Below, piece by piece: positions 29,649-40,005 of a DNA stretch of 64,000 nt. Made by a program: the position numbers and the translations under genes. This DNA comes from Brachyspira innocens ATCC 29796 (lineage in GTDB: Bacteria > Spirochaetota > Brachyspiria > Brachyspirales > Brachyspiraceae). Within the stretch, counting starts at the first letter, position 1. Each line of letters begins with the position of its first letter. The stretch spans positions 1-64,000 of the forward strand of contig NZ_ARQI01000122.1 of NCBI RefSeq assembly GCF_000384655.1. Direction: 5' to 3'. Under the pieces are notes generated by a model. That model saw only the letters and a program-made list of their open reading frames with translations, searched no databases and was not told the DNA's origin.

Positions 29649-31487
29649 ATGAAGAGGAGACATTCTATAAGGTTTAAAATGCCGCTTATGATAAGTATAA
29701 TAACTACTATATTTTTAATTATTACTATTACAATACTATCATACAAATCATTCAATACAGTAAGCAAATCTACTTTTTCTGGTTTTGAAAACACATTAGA
29801 AGGATATAAGTCTATGCTTGATTCTTGGTTTTCAGAAAATAAGACACTAATAAAAACTTATGCCATAACACCAGCTATAATAAGCTATTTATCTGGAAAT
29901 ATAAGAGAAGACTATCAATTAGCAAAAACATTGGACCATTTTGAATCAATTAATAAATTTTCTTTGAATATAGGAGTAACAGATACAAATGGTACTATAT
30001 TTGACAATGCCAAGAAAGTTGAAATAGGAAATAATATACAGGATTTAAGACCTGGTATATGGGACAATTTTGTGCAAAGCGGATACGATGCTGCATACGG
30101 AACAAAAATAATAAAATCAAGTGCAGACGGTAAATTATCATTAGCATTGATAGCAGGAGTAAGAGATGCTAATAACAAATTGATAGGCTCTATTTATATG
30201 ATAATTAATTGGGAAGAAGTTGTAAACAGCTTAAAAAAATTAAAACTTGATGAGACTGGAAGATTATTCGCATTAGATGATGACGGAATTATAGTAGCTG
30301 ACACATATGATTATATAAATGAAAAAGCAGGATCATATTTTGACCTTATAAAAAATGATAATAAACAAAAAGGTGTAATAAATTATAAATTAAATAATAA
30401 ATCAAGAACAGCAGTATATACCAAAATGGAAGAGCTTCCTTGGACTTTAACTATGGCTATGGATAATAATATTATATACAAAGAAAATATTAATATGCTA
30501 AAAATAGCCTTATTAGTATGTATAATTTCTATAATATGTATTAATGCTTTTGCACTTTCTTATATAAAAAGAACTATGTCCCCATTAGACAGCCTAATGA
30601 AGCAGGCACAAAAAATATCTGAAGGACATATAGAAATAAATAATTCAAAGAATACCAAAAAAGAAAGAAAAGATGAATTTGGAAGATTAGAATCTGCATT
30701 TAATATAATGAGCAAAAAACTTTCAGAAGTTATAAATGAGGTAAATGAAGCTGCAAAAGAAATTATACTTTCATCAGAAAATATGATGGAAAGCAGCGGC
30801 GAATTATCATTAAGAGCAGAATCTCAGGCTTCAAGTTTGGAAGAAACTGCAGCAAGTATAGAAGAAATAGTATCAACTATACAGTCATCAACTGAAAATG
30901 CTGTAAGCGGAAAAGATATTATGAATGAATCAATAAACTATATAGGAGAGGCTGATAATATTATAAGGCAAACATCTGCAAATATAGAAGAGGTTTATCA
31001 GTCAAGCGAAAAAATAAAAGATATAACTAAAATGATAGAAGACATAGCCTTTCAAACAAATATACTTGCTCTTAATGCCTCTGTAGAAGCTGCACGTGCA
31101 GGAGAACAGGGTAAAGGTTTTGCTGTTGTAGCAAGCGAGGTTAGAAATTTGGCACAAACTACTCAGTCATCAGTTAAAGATATAGCAAGCCTTATAGATA
31201 ATACAGCCAAAAGAATAAATAATGCCACACAAACTGCAAGAAAATCTCAGGAACTGTTTTCAGAACTTCAGCATAAAGTAAAGGATACTTCATATTTGAT
31301 GGAAAATATAGCCTCTACTGCTTTAGAACAGCAATCTGGAGTAAATCAGATAAGCACGGCTATAAGCAGTATGGAAAGTCTCACTACACAAAATGCCGCT
31401 TTAGCTAATGAATCAAGCAGTATTTCTAAGAACTTACTAAGCAGAGCTAAAAAACTAGAGAAATGCATACTGTTTTTTAAATTTTAA
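29649..31487 (+). CDS. Methyl-accepting chemotaxis protein
   Basis: A 612-residue transmembrane chemoreceptor. It has a first membrane segment (about 10-32), a periplasmic Cache-type sensor domain (about 35-275), a second membrane segment (about 280-303, [20 protein letters not shown]), a HAMP linker (about 305-360) and a cytoplasmic signalling domain. The hairpin tip [31 protein letters not shown] (about 465-495) is diagnostic for CheA/CheW binding. It lacks the C-terminal CheR pentapeptide. The ligand is unknown. It is monocistronic with a strong terminator. Confidence 0.96.
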   Translation: MKRRHSIRFKMPLMISIITTIFLIITITILSYKSFNTVSKSTFSGFENTLEGYKSMLDSWFSENKTLIKTYAITPAIISYLSGNIREDYQLAKTLDHFESINKFSLNIGVTDTNGTIFDNAKKVEIGNNIQDLRPGIWDNFVQSGYDAAYGTKIIKSSADGKLSLALIAGVRDANNKLIGSIYMIINWEEVVNSLKKLKLDETGRLFALDDDGIIVADTYDYINEKAGSYFDLIKNDNKQKGVINYKLNNKSRTAVYTKMEELPWTLTMAMDNNIIYKENINMLKIALLVCIISIICINAFALSYIKRTMSPLDSLMKQAQKISEGHIEINNSKNTKKERKDEFGRLESAFNIMSKKLSEVINEVNEAAKEIILSSENMMESSGELSLRAESQASSLEETAASIEEIVSTIQSSTENAVSGKDIMNESINYIGEADNIIRQTSANIEEVYQSSEKIKDITKMIEDIAFQTNILALNASVEAARAGEQGKGFAVVASEVRNLAQTTQSSVKDIASLIDNTAKRINNATQTARKSQELFSELQHKVKDTSYLMENIASTALEQQSGVNQISTAISSMESLTTQNAALANESSSISKNLLSRAKKLEKCILFFKF

Positions 31488-31528
31488 GTTTATTTTATAA
31501 AATATATAAATGGCATTTAATAATAAAA

Positions 31529-31563
31529 AAACAATGGACATCATTTATTATAGTCCATTGTTT
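31529..31563. terminator. Bidirectional terminator after the chemoreceptor gene
   Basis: AAACAATGGAC (31529-31539) and GTCCATTGTTT (31553-31563) are perfect complements with T-rich tracts on both strands, between convergent genes. Confidence 0.85.
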
Positions 31564-31595
31564 TTATTAAATATATATATTTAATTTTATAATTA

Positions 31596-32480
31596 TTATA
31601 TATTAATATAAGAACCCTCTTTAGCGAATGCCAGCTGCAAATCTATTTCTTCTTTTTTTAAGAAAGCAAGAAGTTTATTATATATAAGGTCTATCTGAGC
31701 ATCAGTTCTTTCCTGATTATGATGATGAAGTATAACATAAGGAACATTAGCATCAAGTCCCACTTGTATAGCATCATTCAAAGTAGAATGTCCCCAGCCT
31801 ACATGTCCGTTATAATATTCGCTTTTTGTGTATTCTCCCTCTATAATAAGTACATTAGCTCCGCGTACAAAATCTATTAATCTCGCATGAAGCAAATCAG
31901 CATTATGATTATAATGCGAAAGCGATGGGTGCTGTGCATGAAGACGTTTTTTATAAGGTTCATGGTCTGTTAGGTACACTACCGTTTTATTTCCCGATGT
32001 TATCTTATATGAAAGTGTATGGCAAGGGTGATTAACCCATATACTTTCTATAGTCATATTTCCAAAAGTAATTTTCTTTCCTTCGTAAAAAGCCTCAAAC
32101 TTTAAATTAGCCGCAAACTGCTCTAAGTTTACAGGGAAATAATCTTTTGCAAGTATATTATTGATAGTATCATACATCTCTGTAGAAGAATCTTTAGGAC
32201 CATATATTGTAAAGCTGTATTTATTTGAGAAAAAAGGTGCGAAGAAAGGTATTCCTATAATATGATCCCAATGGAAATGAGTTAATAGTATAATACTTTC
32301 AGTTTTATCAGATTTTAAGGCATAATAACTTGCATTTTTAAGTCCGCTTCCTGCATCTAATATTATATAATTGCCGTCATCATCAATAACCTGAAGGCAT
32401 GATGTATTGCCGCCATATTCACTGAAACTATTACCGGGGGTTGGTATAGAACCTCTGCTTCCAAGAAATCTTACTTTCAC
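31596..32480 (-). CDS. Metallo-beta-lactamase-fold hydrolase
   Basis: A 294-residue cytoplasmic protein of the MBL superfamily. The start MKVRFLGSRGSIPTPG and YGGNTSCLQV are typical of the phosphodiesterase/RNase-Z-like branch. The metal-binding HxHxDH motif is THFHWDHIIG (about 85-94), followed by further ligands HPCHTLSY, LTDHEPY and a C-terminal HHHNQERTD. Substrate unknown; related proteins hydrolyse cyclic nucleotides or act on RNA. Single gene. Confidence 0.87.
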   Translation of the reverse strand: MKVRFLGSRGSIPTPGNSFSEYGGNTSCLQVIDDDGNYIILDAGSGLKNASYYALKSDKTESIILLTHFHWDHIIGIPFFAPFFSNKYSFTIYGPKDSSTEMYDTINNILAKDYFPVNLEQFAANLKFEAFYEGKKITFGNMTIESIWVNHPCHTLSYKITSGNKTVVYLTDHEPYKKRLHAQHPSLSHYNHNADLLHARLIDFVRGANVLIIEGEYTKSEYYNGHVGWGHSTLNDAIQVGLDANVPYVILHHHNQERTDAQIDLIYNKLLAFLKKEEIDLQLAFAKEGSYINI

Positions 32481-32665
32481 AATTTAGCCTTAAATTATTT
32501 TTTATACGTTTATATCATAATACAATAATAAAAAAAAATCAATCTGCTTCTTATTTATTTATAATATTTTTTAATTTTAGATAATTTTTATATAGTTGTA
32601 TTATTATTATATAGAGTTTATAATAAATACCACATATAACTATAATAAAAAAGGCTGATTAATTA

Positions 32666-33439
32666 ATGAAAATAATATCTTGGAATGTAAACGGCATAAG
32701 AGCTGCATATAAAAAAGGTTTGGTTGATTTTATAAAAAAAGAAAACCCTGATATAATATGCCTTCAGGAAACTAAAGCCTTTGAGGAACAGCTGCCTGAA
32801 GATTTAAGAAATATAGAAGGCTATGAACTTTTTATCAATCCTGCTGACCCTGAAGTAAAAAAAGGATACAGCGGAGTTGCAATATACACTAAATTAAAAC
32901 CCAATAAAGTAATTAAAAACAAATTAGGAAATAAATTTTCAGACAATGAGGGAAGAATATTATCATTAGAGTTTGATGATTTCACTATATTTAATGTTTA
33001 TTTCCCAAATGGCGGAAAATCTCAAGAACATTTCAATTATAAACTTTCTTTTTATGATGAGATTACAAAACATCTAACTAAATTAAAAAGCAAAACTAAT
33101 GTTATATTATGCGGCGATATGAATATTGCACATGAAGCTATAGATTTGGCAAGACCTAAAGAAAATGAAAAAAGTATTGGTTTCTTACCAGAAGAACGCG
33201 AAAAAATAACAGAGTTTTTAAATAAAGGATTTACTGATACATTTAGAATGTTTACAAAAGAAGGCGGACATTATAGCTGGTGGGATATGAAAACTAGGTC
33301 AAGAGAAAAGAATGTGGGCTGGAGAATAGATTACTTCTTTGTTAATAATGAAATAGCTAATAATATAAAAAGAGCTGATATTATGACTGATGTTATGGGA
33401 AGCGATCACTGCCCTATACTTATAGAATGGGATAAATAA
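32666..33439 (+). CDS. xth: Exodeoxyribonuclease III / AP endonuclease
   Basis: A Mg-dependent AP endonuclease and 3'-5' exonuclease in base-excision repair. The length of 257 residues is normal for ExoA/XthA. Visible are SWNVNGIRAAYKKG (5-18), CLQETKA with the metal-binding Glu (about 34), GYSGVAIY, GDMNIAHEAIDLA (about 150) and the terminal catalytic motif GSDHCPILIEW. All active-site elements are intact. Confidence 0.96.
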   Translation: MKIISWNVNGIRAAYKKGLVDFIKKENPDIICLQETKAFEEQLPEDLRNIEGYELFINPADPEVKKGYSGVAIYTKLKPNKVIKNKLGNKFSDNEGRILSLEFDDFTIFNVYFPNGGKSQEHFNYKLSFYDEITKHLTKLKSKTNVILCGDMNIAHEAIDLARPKENEKSIGFLPEEREKITEFLNKGFTDTFRMFTKEGGHYSWWDMKTRSREKNVGWRIDYFFVNNEIANNIKRADIMTDVMGSDHCPILIEWDK

Positions 33440-33519
33440 AAAACTGCTTGATTTTTTGACTTTTTATAATAATATATAAAATAGTTTGCTTTTTTACTTT
33501 TTTATTTAAAGGAGTTATC

Positions 33520-33852
33520 ATGGTTCGTACGATCATTGAGGATAAAACAGCCATAATCAATATAGAAAAAAATATTATATCTGAAAATGTTGATATATTA
33601 GAAGAAAAATTAAATTATGCTAAAAATGCAGGAGCTTTAAACTTTATATTTGACTTTCATAATATAGAATATATGTGTTCTTCTGCATTAGGACTCATAG
33701 CATCTGCTTTAAGAGTATCAGGCGAAAACGGCGGTACTGTTTATTTCTGTTCTTTAAGTAAAAAGTTAAAAGCATTATTCGAGGCTACTAAGTTTTTAAC
33801 TATAGTAAATACTGCAAGCAATGTAGATGAAGCACTTAATAAAATTAAATAA
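33520..33852 (+). CDS. STAS-domain anti-sigma factor antagonist
   Basis: A 110-residue single STAS domain of the SpoIIAA/RsbV type. The signature FDFHNIEYMCSSALGLIASALRV (about 43-65) contains the serine pair normally phosphorylated by the partner anti-sigma kinase. A strong AAAGGAG precedes the ATG. A cognate kinase or phosphatase is not in the window. It is followed by yggT at 17 bases, so the next two genes are probably in the same transcript. Confidence 0.9.
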   Translation: MVRTIIEDKTAIINIEKNIISENVDILEEKLNYAKNAGALNFIFDFHNIEYMCSSALGLIASALRVSGENGGTVYFCSLSKKLKALFEATKFLTIVNTASNVDEALNKIK

Positions 33853-33869
33853 TTTTTTATAGGAATTTT

Positions 33870-34190
33870 ATGCTGGTAGAAATTATAAGATTTATATATG
33901 TAGTATGTATGCAGGCTTTGAGACTGTATTCTTTTATATGGTTCGTATGGATTATATTAAGCTGGCTTCAGGCTTTTGGAGCTATGCATTTAGACTATTA
34001 TAATCCTATAGTAAACTTTTTTTATAAAATAACAGACGGAGTTATAGATAAAATTTTTGCAGGAAGAAGACTTATTGTAGGAGTGCTTGACTTATCTCCT
34101 TTAATATTTCTTTTAGTTCTTCAAATGGCAGCACCTATAATATTAAAAATAATATTTCAGTTCTTGCTAAACCTTGCTGTTAGGATATAG
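33870..34190 (+). CDS. YggT-family membrane protein
   Basis: A 106-residue inner-membrane protein with two hydrophobic hairpins. The YggT repeat YSFIWFVWIILSWLQAFG (about 21-38), then PIVNFFYKITDGVIDKI and the C-terminal PLIFLLVLQM, match the family (YlmG in Gram-positives), linked to division or osmotic shock in other bacteria. Function here unknown. Two bases separate its stop codon from the next gene. Confidence 0.85.
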   Translation: MLVEIIRFIYVVCMQALRLYSFIWFVWIILSWLQAFGAMHLDYYNPIVNFFYKITDGVIDKIFAGRRLIVGVLDLSPLIFLLVLQMAAPIILKIIFQFLLNLAVRI

Positions 34191-34192
34191 TT

Positions 34193-36322
34193 ATGAGTTC
34201 ATTAGATGATATAAGTAAGTACATTGATGACGGAGATTATAAAAAAGCCATAGAAGAGCTTGACATTCTTATATCTAAAGAACCTGATAATGCCAAAGCA
34301 TTTTATATGCGTGGGAAATATGCCTTTATAGAACTTCAGCAGGAAGAGTTTGACAATACTAAATATGATGCAAGAAGGGCATTAATATATTCCTCAATAG
34401 AATATGACTTAAATAGATCTATAGATATTGATCCTAATATAGCGGATGCATACAGAGGTCTTATGTATTTAAATAGAGATTTAAAAAACATAGACAAAGA
34501 AAGAGAGTATGCTCAAATACTTTTTGATAAAGATAATACTGCATATGATGCCTTATTAATACTTGCAAGTAGCTATCTTAATAACGGAGAAAATGAAGCC
34601 GACTTTCATCAGGCTATAGGCTACTATGATGACTTTATCAAAAATGCTGAAGACAACAGAATAGCAAGATTTGAAAGAGGACTTTGCTACTACAATCTTA
34701 ATATACTTCCCAAAGCAGATATTGAAGCTAATAAACTTATTTATGATTTTCCTTTTTATGATGATGCATATTTTCTTAAAGGAATTATACTAGCAAAAAA
34801 CGGTATAAAGTCAGAGTTTTATGAGGATGCTGTATTCTTCTTTGACAGAGCAATAGAACTCAACAGCCTAAACTTTAATGCTATATATGAAAGAGGAGAA
34901 TGGTATTTTAATAAGGGTAATTACAGAAAGGCCATAGAAAATTATAATGAACTTCTAAAATATAATAATAAATACCGATTAAATGCTTTACTTGGTAAGA
35001 TTCAGGCACTGCATGATCTTATTATAGAAAATGAAGATAAGTTCTATCCAGACAGTCAGGAAGAGGGAAAAGACCTTAAAGAAGTTTTTTATTTGCTTGA
35101 TAAAGTTATAAATGTACTTGGAATAAACAGCATGCAGTACAGATACTATAGGGCTAATTTGTATGCATATCAGGGCGAGATAAAAAAAGCTATAGCTGAG
35201 TTAAAAAAAATACTAAATGAAAATGATGAGGCTTGGATCTATGAAAAAATAGCAGAGCTTTATCATAATTATGCTCAAAGCGATGATGATTATAGAGAAG
35301 CATTAAAATATTTATATCATATTGATAAAAGTGAATACAAATACTCAACATACTATATAATGATATTCTCTAATTATGAGCTTAAAAATTATGAGAAAAC
35401 TGCTGAATTATGCAAAGAGCTTTTTCAATATCTTTATGAAGACGATGATGAAGAAATATCTTATATAAGATTTATATATGCTCATTCACTTCAAATGATA
35501 GGCTCTAATGATTATGAGCTTATATTAAATAATCTTCAAAGATGTTTAAACAGCAAATTAGATAAAGCCACTATATACCGTTCTATAGCGAAGATAATGC
35601 TTTATAATATGCCAAATAAATATAATAATGACGGAATAGATATGTTAAAAAAAGCTATAGGTTTAAATGATGCTTTATCATATTTTATGTACGCCAAAGA
35701 ATTATTTTACGGCGATATTATAATACCGTATCCAGAACTCGCTATATCTATGGCTGATATGTCTTTTAATATAGATAATACATTAGAATGTGCTTTAACT
35801 ATCATAGGAAAAGGATATGAATTAGGACGCGGAATCGAAAAAAATCCTAATAAAGCATTTGAAATGTACTATAAAGCATGTGAACTTTCTGATATAAACA
35901 ATTCAAAATGTTCATGTGCTAAAGGGCTTACTGCTCATTGTTATTATAAAGGAATAGGCGTTGAAAAAAATGAGAGCATAGCCTTTGATATAGTTAATAA
36001 AACGGTGATGAGTAAAGGTAAAGATTCGCATGATCATATAGCACTGCTTTATTCATACTTTGCTCTTAATAATATAAAAGGCTTTGATTTGATTACAGCA
36101 TTATCATTATTTGACAGTATAGAATCTCATGCCAATAATCTCTATATAATAATGACTTTAAAAAGAATATATAAAAAACTAGGAAGAAAATATGATGTTA
36201 AAAGAATGGAGAAAATGGAGAAAAATGCTGTAATGGTAACTGGTGAATTAAATATGTCATATCTAAGAAAATACATAAAAAAGTTTAATGACTTCTATCC
36301 TATTTTAACTTTTACACTTTGA
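34193..36322 (+). CDS. Large TPR/Sel1-repeat protein
   Basis: A 709-residue protein made of tandem tetratricopeptide motifs (for example DGDYKKAIEELDILISKEPDNAKAFYMRGKYAF near residue 11, and NFNAIYERGEWYFNKGNYRKAIENYNELL near 230). Two Sel1-type repeats follow in the C-terminal part (GKGYELGRGIEKNPNKAFEMYYKACE and AHCYYKGIGVEKNESIAFDIV, about 540-610). No signal peptide, so probably a cytoplasmic scaffold. The start follows YggT by two bases; translation is probably coupled. Spirochaetes carry many such proteins; the partner is unknown. Confidence 0.85.
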   Translation: MSSLDDISKYIDDGDYKKAIEELDILISKEPDNAKAFYMRGKYAFIELQQEEFDNTKYDARRALIYSSIEYDLNRSIDIDPNIADAYRGLMYLNRDLKNIDKEREYAQILFDKDNTAYDALLILASSYLNNGENEADFHQAIGYYDDFIKNAEDNRIARFERGLCYYNLNILPKADIEANKLIYDFPFYDDAYFLKGIILAKNGIKSEFYEDAVFFFDRAIELNSLNFNAIYERGEWYFNKGNYRKAIENYNELLKYNNKYRLNALLGKIQALHDLIIENEDKFYPDSQEEGKDLKEVFYLLDKVINVLGINSMQYRYYRANLYAYQGEIKKAIAELKKILNENDEAWIYEKIAELYHNYAQSDDDYREALKYLYHIDKSEYKYSTYYIMIFSNYELKNYEKTAELCKELFQYLYEDDDEEISYIRFIYAHSLQMIGSNDYELILNNLQRCLNSKLDKATIYRSIAKIMLYNMPNKYNNDGIDMLKKAIGLNDALSYFMYAKELFYGDIIIPYPELAISMADMSFNIDNTLECALTIIGKGYELGRGIEKNPNKAFEMYYKACELSDINNSKCSCAKGLTAHCYYKGIGVEKNESIAFDIVNKTVMSKGKDSHDHIALLYSYFALNNIKGFDLITALSLFDSIESHANNLYIIMTLKRIYKKLGRKYDVKRMEKMEKNAVMVTGELNMSYLRKYIKKFNDFYPILTFTL

Positions 36323-36377
36323 CAAAAAAATCATTTATATATATATTATAATATAAAATAAACAAGAGGTAACTATT

Positions 36378-36587
36378 ATGATAAACAAAACTATGAGTAT
36401 AGGTGAAATAATACAGATCTTTCCAGATTCTGTAGAGATAATGATGAGTCATGGACTTCATTGCGTAGGCTGTCATGTGGCAAGCTGGGAAAGTTTGGAA
36501 GAAGGATGCCGCGGTCATGGAATGAATGATGATATGATAGATAACTTAGTAAAAGAGATTAACAATAAATATGAGGCAAGCAAATAA
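36378..36587 (+). CDS. DUF1858 small CxxC protein
   Basis: A 69-residue protein of the DUF1858 / hybrid-cluster-associated disulfide family. The pattern MSIGEIIQIFPDSVEIMMSHGLHCVGCHVA has the typical CxxC (about residues 30-33) after the helix. Such proteins are thought to have redox roles next to Fe-S proteins, but nothing nearby indicates a partner. AAGAGG precedes the ATG. Confidence 0.87.
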   Translation: MINKTMSIGEIIQIFPDSVEIMMSHGLHCVGCHVASWESLEEGCRGHGMNDDMIDNLVKEINNKYEASK

Positions 36588-36615
36588 TTTTGTTTTTTAG
36601 CTTTATATAACTCTT

Positions 36616-36650
36616 AAAAAAGACAGCATATATTTTATACGCTGTCTTTT
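36616..36650. terminator. Bidirectional terminator between DUF1858 and DUF3108 genes
   Basis: AAAAGACAGC and GCTGTCTTTT arms enclose a short AT loop. T-runs occur on both strands and the best pairing is on the minus strand, where a G-U pair extends the stem. Confidence 0.8.
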
Positions 36651-36675
36651 ATTTTTATAAATAAAAAATAAAGTA

Positions 36676-37422
36676 TTATTTTCCGTCTTTGTATTCTCTT
36701 ATTATTCCTCTTACCCTTATTGTAAGTCCGTAAACTTTCTGCTCTGCTATGATTACATCAAGAGGCACCTGATTATATTTATCTTTAGAAATCAATGCAT
36801 CTGTTCCGTATTTATCTTTTTCATAAACTCTTACAGTAGTAAGCTTATCTCTTTGAAGTTTAGTTTTTAAATCTTCTCCATTTTCTATAGTAAATCTTAT
36901 ATCTCTTTTTATATTCTTTCCTTCAAGCCAATTAACTTTAAATGTGCCTATATTTTTATCAACAAAACGCATGAAAAATACTAAAGACAAAGCATCATAA
37001 GCCATTCCGCTAAACTCTATCTTTTCATCAGTTGTTCTTTTATCATTAAATAGATAATAATTTTTATAAAAAGTTAAAGTTTCATTATTTGTCCATTCGC
37101 CTTCGGAAGTATCTTTTTTGAGAACTAAAGGACTAAAATCATTTGTAGAAACCCAAGCCTCAAATACATCGCTTACTTTATAAACCCAATTGGCAGCACC
37201 AGTAGTATAAACATGAGCATAAAGATGATAGGCTGGTATTCCGTTTACATTGCTTATTGCTAGAACTTTAGCCTCAAGTGTTCCTACCTTGCCGCTTATA
37301 TTAAACTCTGGAACCTGTGCTAAAACATCATACTTTATATATTCACCTACTTTAAATGTTTGATTGTATCCAAATATCATATTTGAAATCAAAAGTGTAA
37401 TTATAAAAACATATTTTTTCAT
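36676..37422 (-). CDS. Exported DUF3108 protein
   Basis: A 248-residue protein with a signal peptide (MKKYVFIITLLISNMIFG, cleavage about 18). The mature part is beta-rich and matches DUF3108: FKVGEYIKYDVLAQVPEF, then AYHLYAHVYTTG and the terminal VYGLTIRVRGIIREY. Such proteins are periplasmic or outer-membrane associated and uncharacterised. It follows dnaX by about 127 bases on the same strand, and could be cotranscribed or have its own promoter. Confidence 0.75.
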   Translation of the reverse strand: MKKYVFIITLLISNMIFGYNQTFKVGEYIKYDVLAQVPEFNISGKVGTLEAKVLAISNVNGIPAYHLYAHVYTTGAANWVYKVSDVFEAWVSTNDFSPLVLKKDTSEGEWTNNETLTFYKNYYLFNDKRTTDEKIEFSGMAYDALSLVFFMRFVDKNIGTFKVNWLEGKNIKRDIRFTIENGEDLKTKLQRDKLTTVRVYEKDKYGTDALISKDKYNQVPLDVIIAEQKVYGLTIRVRGIIREYKDGK

Positions 37423-37549
37423 AAAAATACAATCTCCTTTATAAAGATAAAAATAAAGATAAAATCACTATCTTTATATTATTATATATACTGAAAAAAA
37501 TAAATTTTGTCAAAGATTTATTTAAACTTTTTTTACAATTTTATAATTA

Positions 37550-39118
37550 TTATAGAGAACCTTCGTCTACTTCTGTGGCCTGAAGACGGCTTTTTAATTT
37601 ATCTATCATATTGCCTTCAACAGCCCTCTGAAACTGTATAGCCACATCCTTATTCTTTGTAAACTTAGGTATAGCCTTTGATATCAAATCATTTATTCTT
37701 TTATCGGTCTGCGTCATTTCAAATATATTGTCTGGAAGTGCTACTATTAATGTTGCACCTTTGCTTTCTATAGGATTACCCTGCGATAAGAGTGAATATA
37801 TAGTAGGGCTTTCTGTTTCTATAAAAGAGAGTATTTTATTGTAGAATATGCGTCTTTTATCGGTTGGATTTAGAGGTACATCATACTGAGGTTTAGGCTG
37901 ATTTGATTGTGAAACTGCATTATTATTAGCATTTTCAAATCCGTAATCTTCATTAAGAGACGAAACAGAAGAAGAAGCCTGCATATTGGAAGCTATTATA
38001 TCAACAGGACGTATTAAATTGTCAGTATTAAGCAAAAGAAGCATACGCATTTCAAATATAGTCCTAGGATTAGATGCACTTCTTATACGCTCTTCTGCAA
38101 GCAATATATAATCAAGTATTCTCTCTATCTCATCATCACTGTAATGATTAGCAAATACTTTTAAATCGTCTCTCTCATTTTCAGTAATCTCTAATAATTT
38201 TATATCATCAATACCGCTTTTTATCATAAGAACTACACGCATATACTCTATTACGCTGTTTATAAATGTTCTAGGGTCTACTGCATCTTCAAATAATTTC
38301 TTCACAAACTCAAAATAAGATTTTTTATTTTCAGACATTATAATATCAAAAAACTCTTTAACAAAAGAAAAGTTATTCCCTCCCACAACAGCATTAACAT
38401 CAGCACTTGTTATATACTTTTTATCAGTAGTATAAGCTATCATCTTCTCAAGTATAGTTTCACTGTCTCGTACAGAACCTCTTGCCTGCTTTGCTATTAA
38501 AAATATTGCCTCTTCATCATATTTAATATTTTCTTTATCAAGTATGCCTTTTAATATTTTCTCTAAATCTTCTATACCTAATGACTTAAAAGTATACTGC
38601 TGACATCGGCTTCTTATAGTAGGAAGTACTCTGTCTGCTTCAGTAGTGGCAAGTATAAACACAACATGAGCAGGAGGCTCTTCTAAAGTTTTAAGAAGTG
38701 CATTAAAAGCCTCATTAGTTATCTGATGCACCTCATCTATAATATATACTTTATATTTTCCAGCTACAGGTGATATACGCACATTTTCTATAATAGTTCT
38801 GATATTTTCTATACCTCTATTGCTTGCACCGTCAATTTCTATAACATCAAGAGGAGTTCCATTTTCTATTTGAGTACATGATGGACAAACTCCGCATGGC
38901 TTATCAGTAGGACCATTAACACAGTTTAAGGCTTTGGCTATAATTCTAGCAAGAGAAGTTTTACCCACACCATGAGCCCCTGAAAACAGATATGCATGTG
39001 CTATCTTTTTTTGGGCTATACTTTTTGATATAGTCTTTGTGATATGCTCCTGACCTATAACTTCTTCAAAGGTTTGAGGGCGGTATTTTCTTGCTATTAC
39101 TTTATAGTTTTCTGCCAT
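37550..39118 (-). CDS. dnaX: DNA polymerase III subunit gamma/tau
   Basis: The clamp-loader ATPase of the replisome. It has 522 residues, with the AAA+ domain at 1-220: KYRPQTFEEVIGQEH (about 11), Walker A GAHGVGKTSLARII (about 46), a zinc module CxxxxxxxxCxxCxxC (CVNGPTDKPCGVCPSC, about 66-81), Walker B VYIIDEVHQ and SRC sensor (IRSRCQQYTF). The tau-specific C-terminal part is shorter and variable. No slippery A-run frameshift signal was obvious, so a separate gamma form is not predicted. Confidence 0.96.
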   Translation of the reverse strand: MAENYKVIARKYRPQTFEEVIGQEHITKTISKSIAQKKIAHAYLFSGAHGVGKTSLARIIAKALNCVNGPTDKPCGVCPSCTQIENGTPLDVIEIDGASNRGIENIRTIIENVRISPVAGKYKVYIIDEVHQITNEAFNALLKTLEEPPAHVVFILATTEADRVLPTIRSRCQQYTFKSLGIEDLEKILKGILDKENIKYDEEAIFLIAKQARGSVRDSETILEKMIAYTTDKKYITSADVNAVVGGNNFSFVKEFFDIIMSENKKSYFEFVKKLFEDAVDPRTFINSVIEYMRVVLMIKSGIDDIKLLEITENERDDLKVFANHYSDDEIERILDYILLAEERIRSASNPRTIFEMRMLLLLNTDNLIRPVDIIASNMQASSSVSSLNEDYGFENANNNAVSQSNQPKPQYDVPLNPTDKRRIFYNKILSFIETESPTIYSLLSQGNPIESKGATLIVALPDNIFEMTQTDKRINDLISKAIPKFTKNKDVAIQFQRAVEGNMIDKLKSRLQATEVDEGSL

Positions 39119-39197
39119 ATTTATAGTGTTCCATTAATTTATTTTTGTATTGTTTTTAATTAATTTATTTTAACAGACTATATTTATTTGTCAATTT

Positions 39198-39791
39198 TTA
39201 TTTATGCTCCTGCCATTTACACTCTGTTATATACATATCACTAAATACCGCCTTAAAATATGACTCTTCTGGACTGCATGCATATATTCCGAAACTTATT
39301 TCATCATCTGCTTTAAATAAATGAAATATTCTCATCTGTTTAAAATTTTCTCCGTCTTCGCTGTATTCTATTAAAAAATCGCTTTCCCTTCTGCTTAATC
39401 TATAATGCATCTCTTTTATAGAAGCCGATATATCCTGAGTAGCCCAGTCAGAATATCCATTATTTGTAACAACACTACCCAAACGCTGATAATTTTCATT
39501 TTCGTATTCTATAGAAGCCTTAAACCAATTTTCACTGTCTATATAAATAGCAACTCCGCATTGGTCAAAACGGCATTTACTTTCAAATACAGTTTTTACT
39601 GTGAAAGAAAAATATTTATCTTTTGTCTTTGTCTGAAGTATTGGGGCATTGTCATTTCTAAAACCATAATATGTTCTCTGCCATAAGTCGGTATTAGGTT
39701 CCGTATATATTTCTATTTTTTTATCATCTATAATAACATTTTTAGGTTTTCTAATCCAAAATAGTTCTTCTTTTAAAAATTCCTTATACAT
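39198..39791 (-). CDS. DUF1349 (YesU-like) protein
   Basis: A 197-residue cytoplasmic protein with the concanavalin-like DUF1349 fold: ELFWIRKPKNVIIDDKKIEIYTEPNTDLWQRTYYG (about 9-43), then CGVAIYIDSENWFKASIEYEN and FGIYACSP near the end. Family members are probably carbohydrate-binding or modifying, but unproven. It lies 79 bases upstream of dnaX on the same strand, without terminator. Confidence 0.8.
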   Translation of the reverse strand: MYKEFLKEELFWIRKPKNVIIDDKKIEIYTEPNTDLWQRTYYGFRNDNAPILQTKTKDKYFSFTVKTVFESKCRFDQCGVAIYIDSENWFKASIEYENENYQRLGSVVTNNGYSDWATQDISASIKEMHYRLSRRESDFLIEYSEDGENFKQMRIFHLFKADDEISFGIYACSPEESYFKAVFSDMYITECKWQEHK

Positions 39792-39892
39792 ACTTTCCTC
39801 TAATAAAAAAAAATAAAATACATATCAATTATACATCTTATTTGGTATCAATTCAATAATTAATAATAATCAAATATTTTTTATATTTAGTA

Positions 39893-39921
39893 TTGACTAA
39901 ATATATATAAATTTATATAAT
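39893..39921 (+). promoter_or_regulatory. Near-consensus sigma-70 promoter
   Basis: TTGACT (39893-39898), a 17-base spacer and TATAAT (39916-39921) form a strong promoter on the plus strand. It serves the hypothetical gene at 40006, with a leader of about 78 bases. Confidence 0.75.
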
Positions 39922-40005
39922 AAGTAAGGATTAGTTTTATTATTAGATAATCGGCTTTTCATATAAAATTGCAATCACCAAAATGCAAAGGCGGTATTTA
40001 ACAGT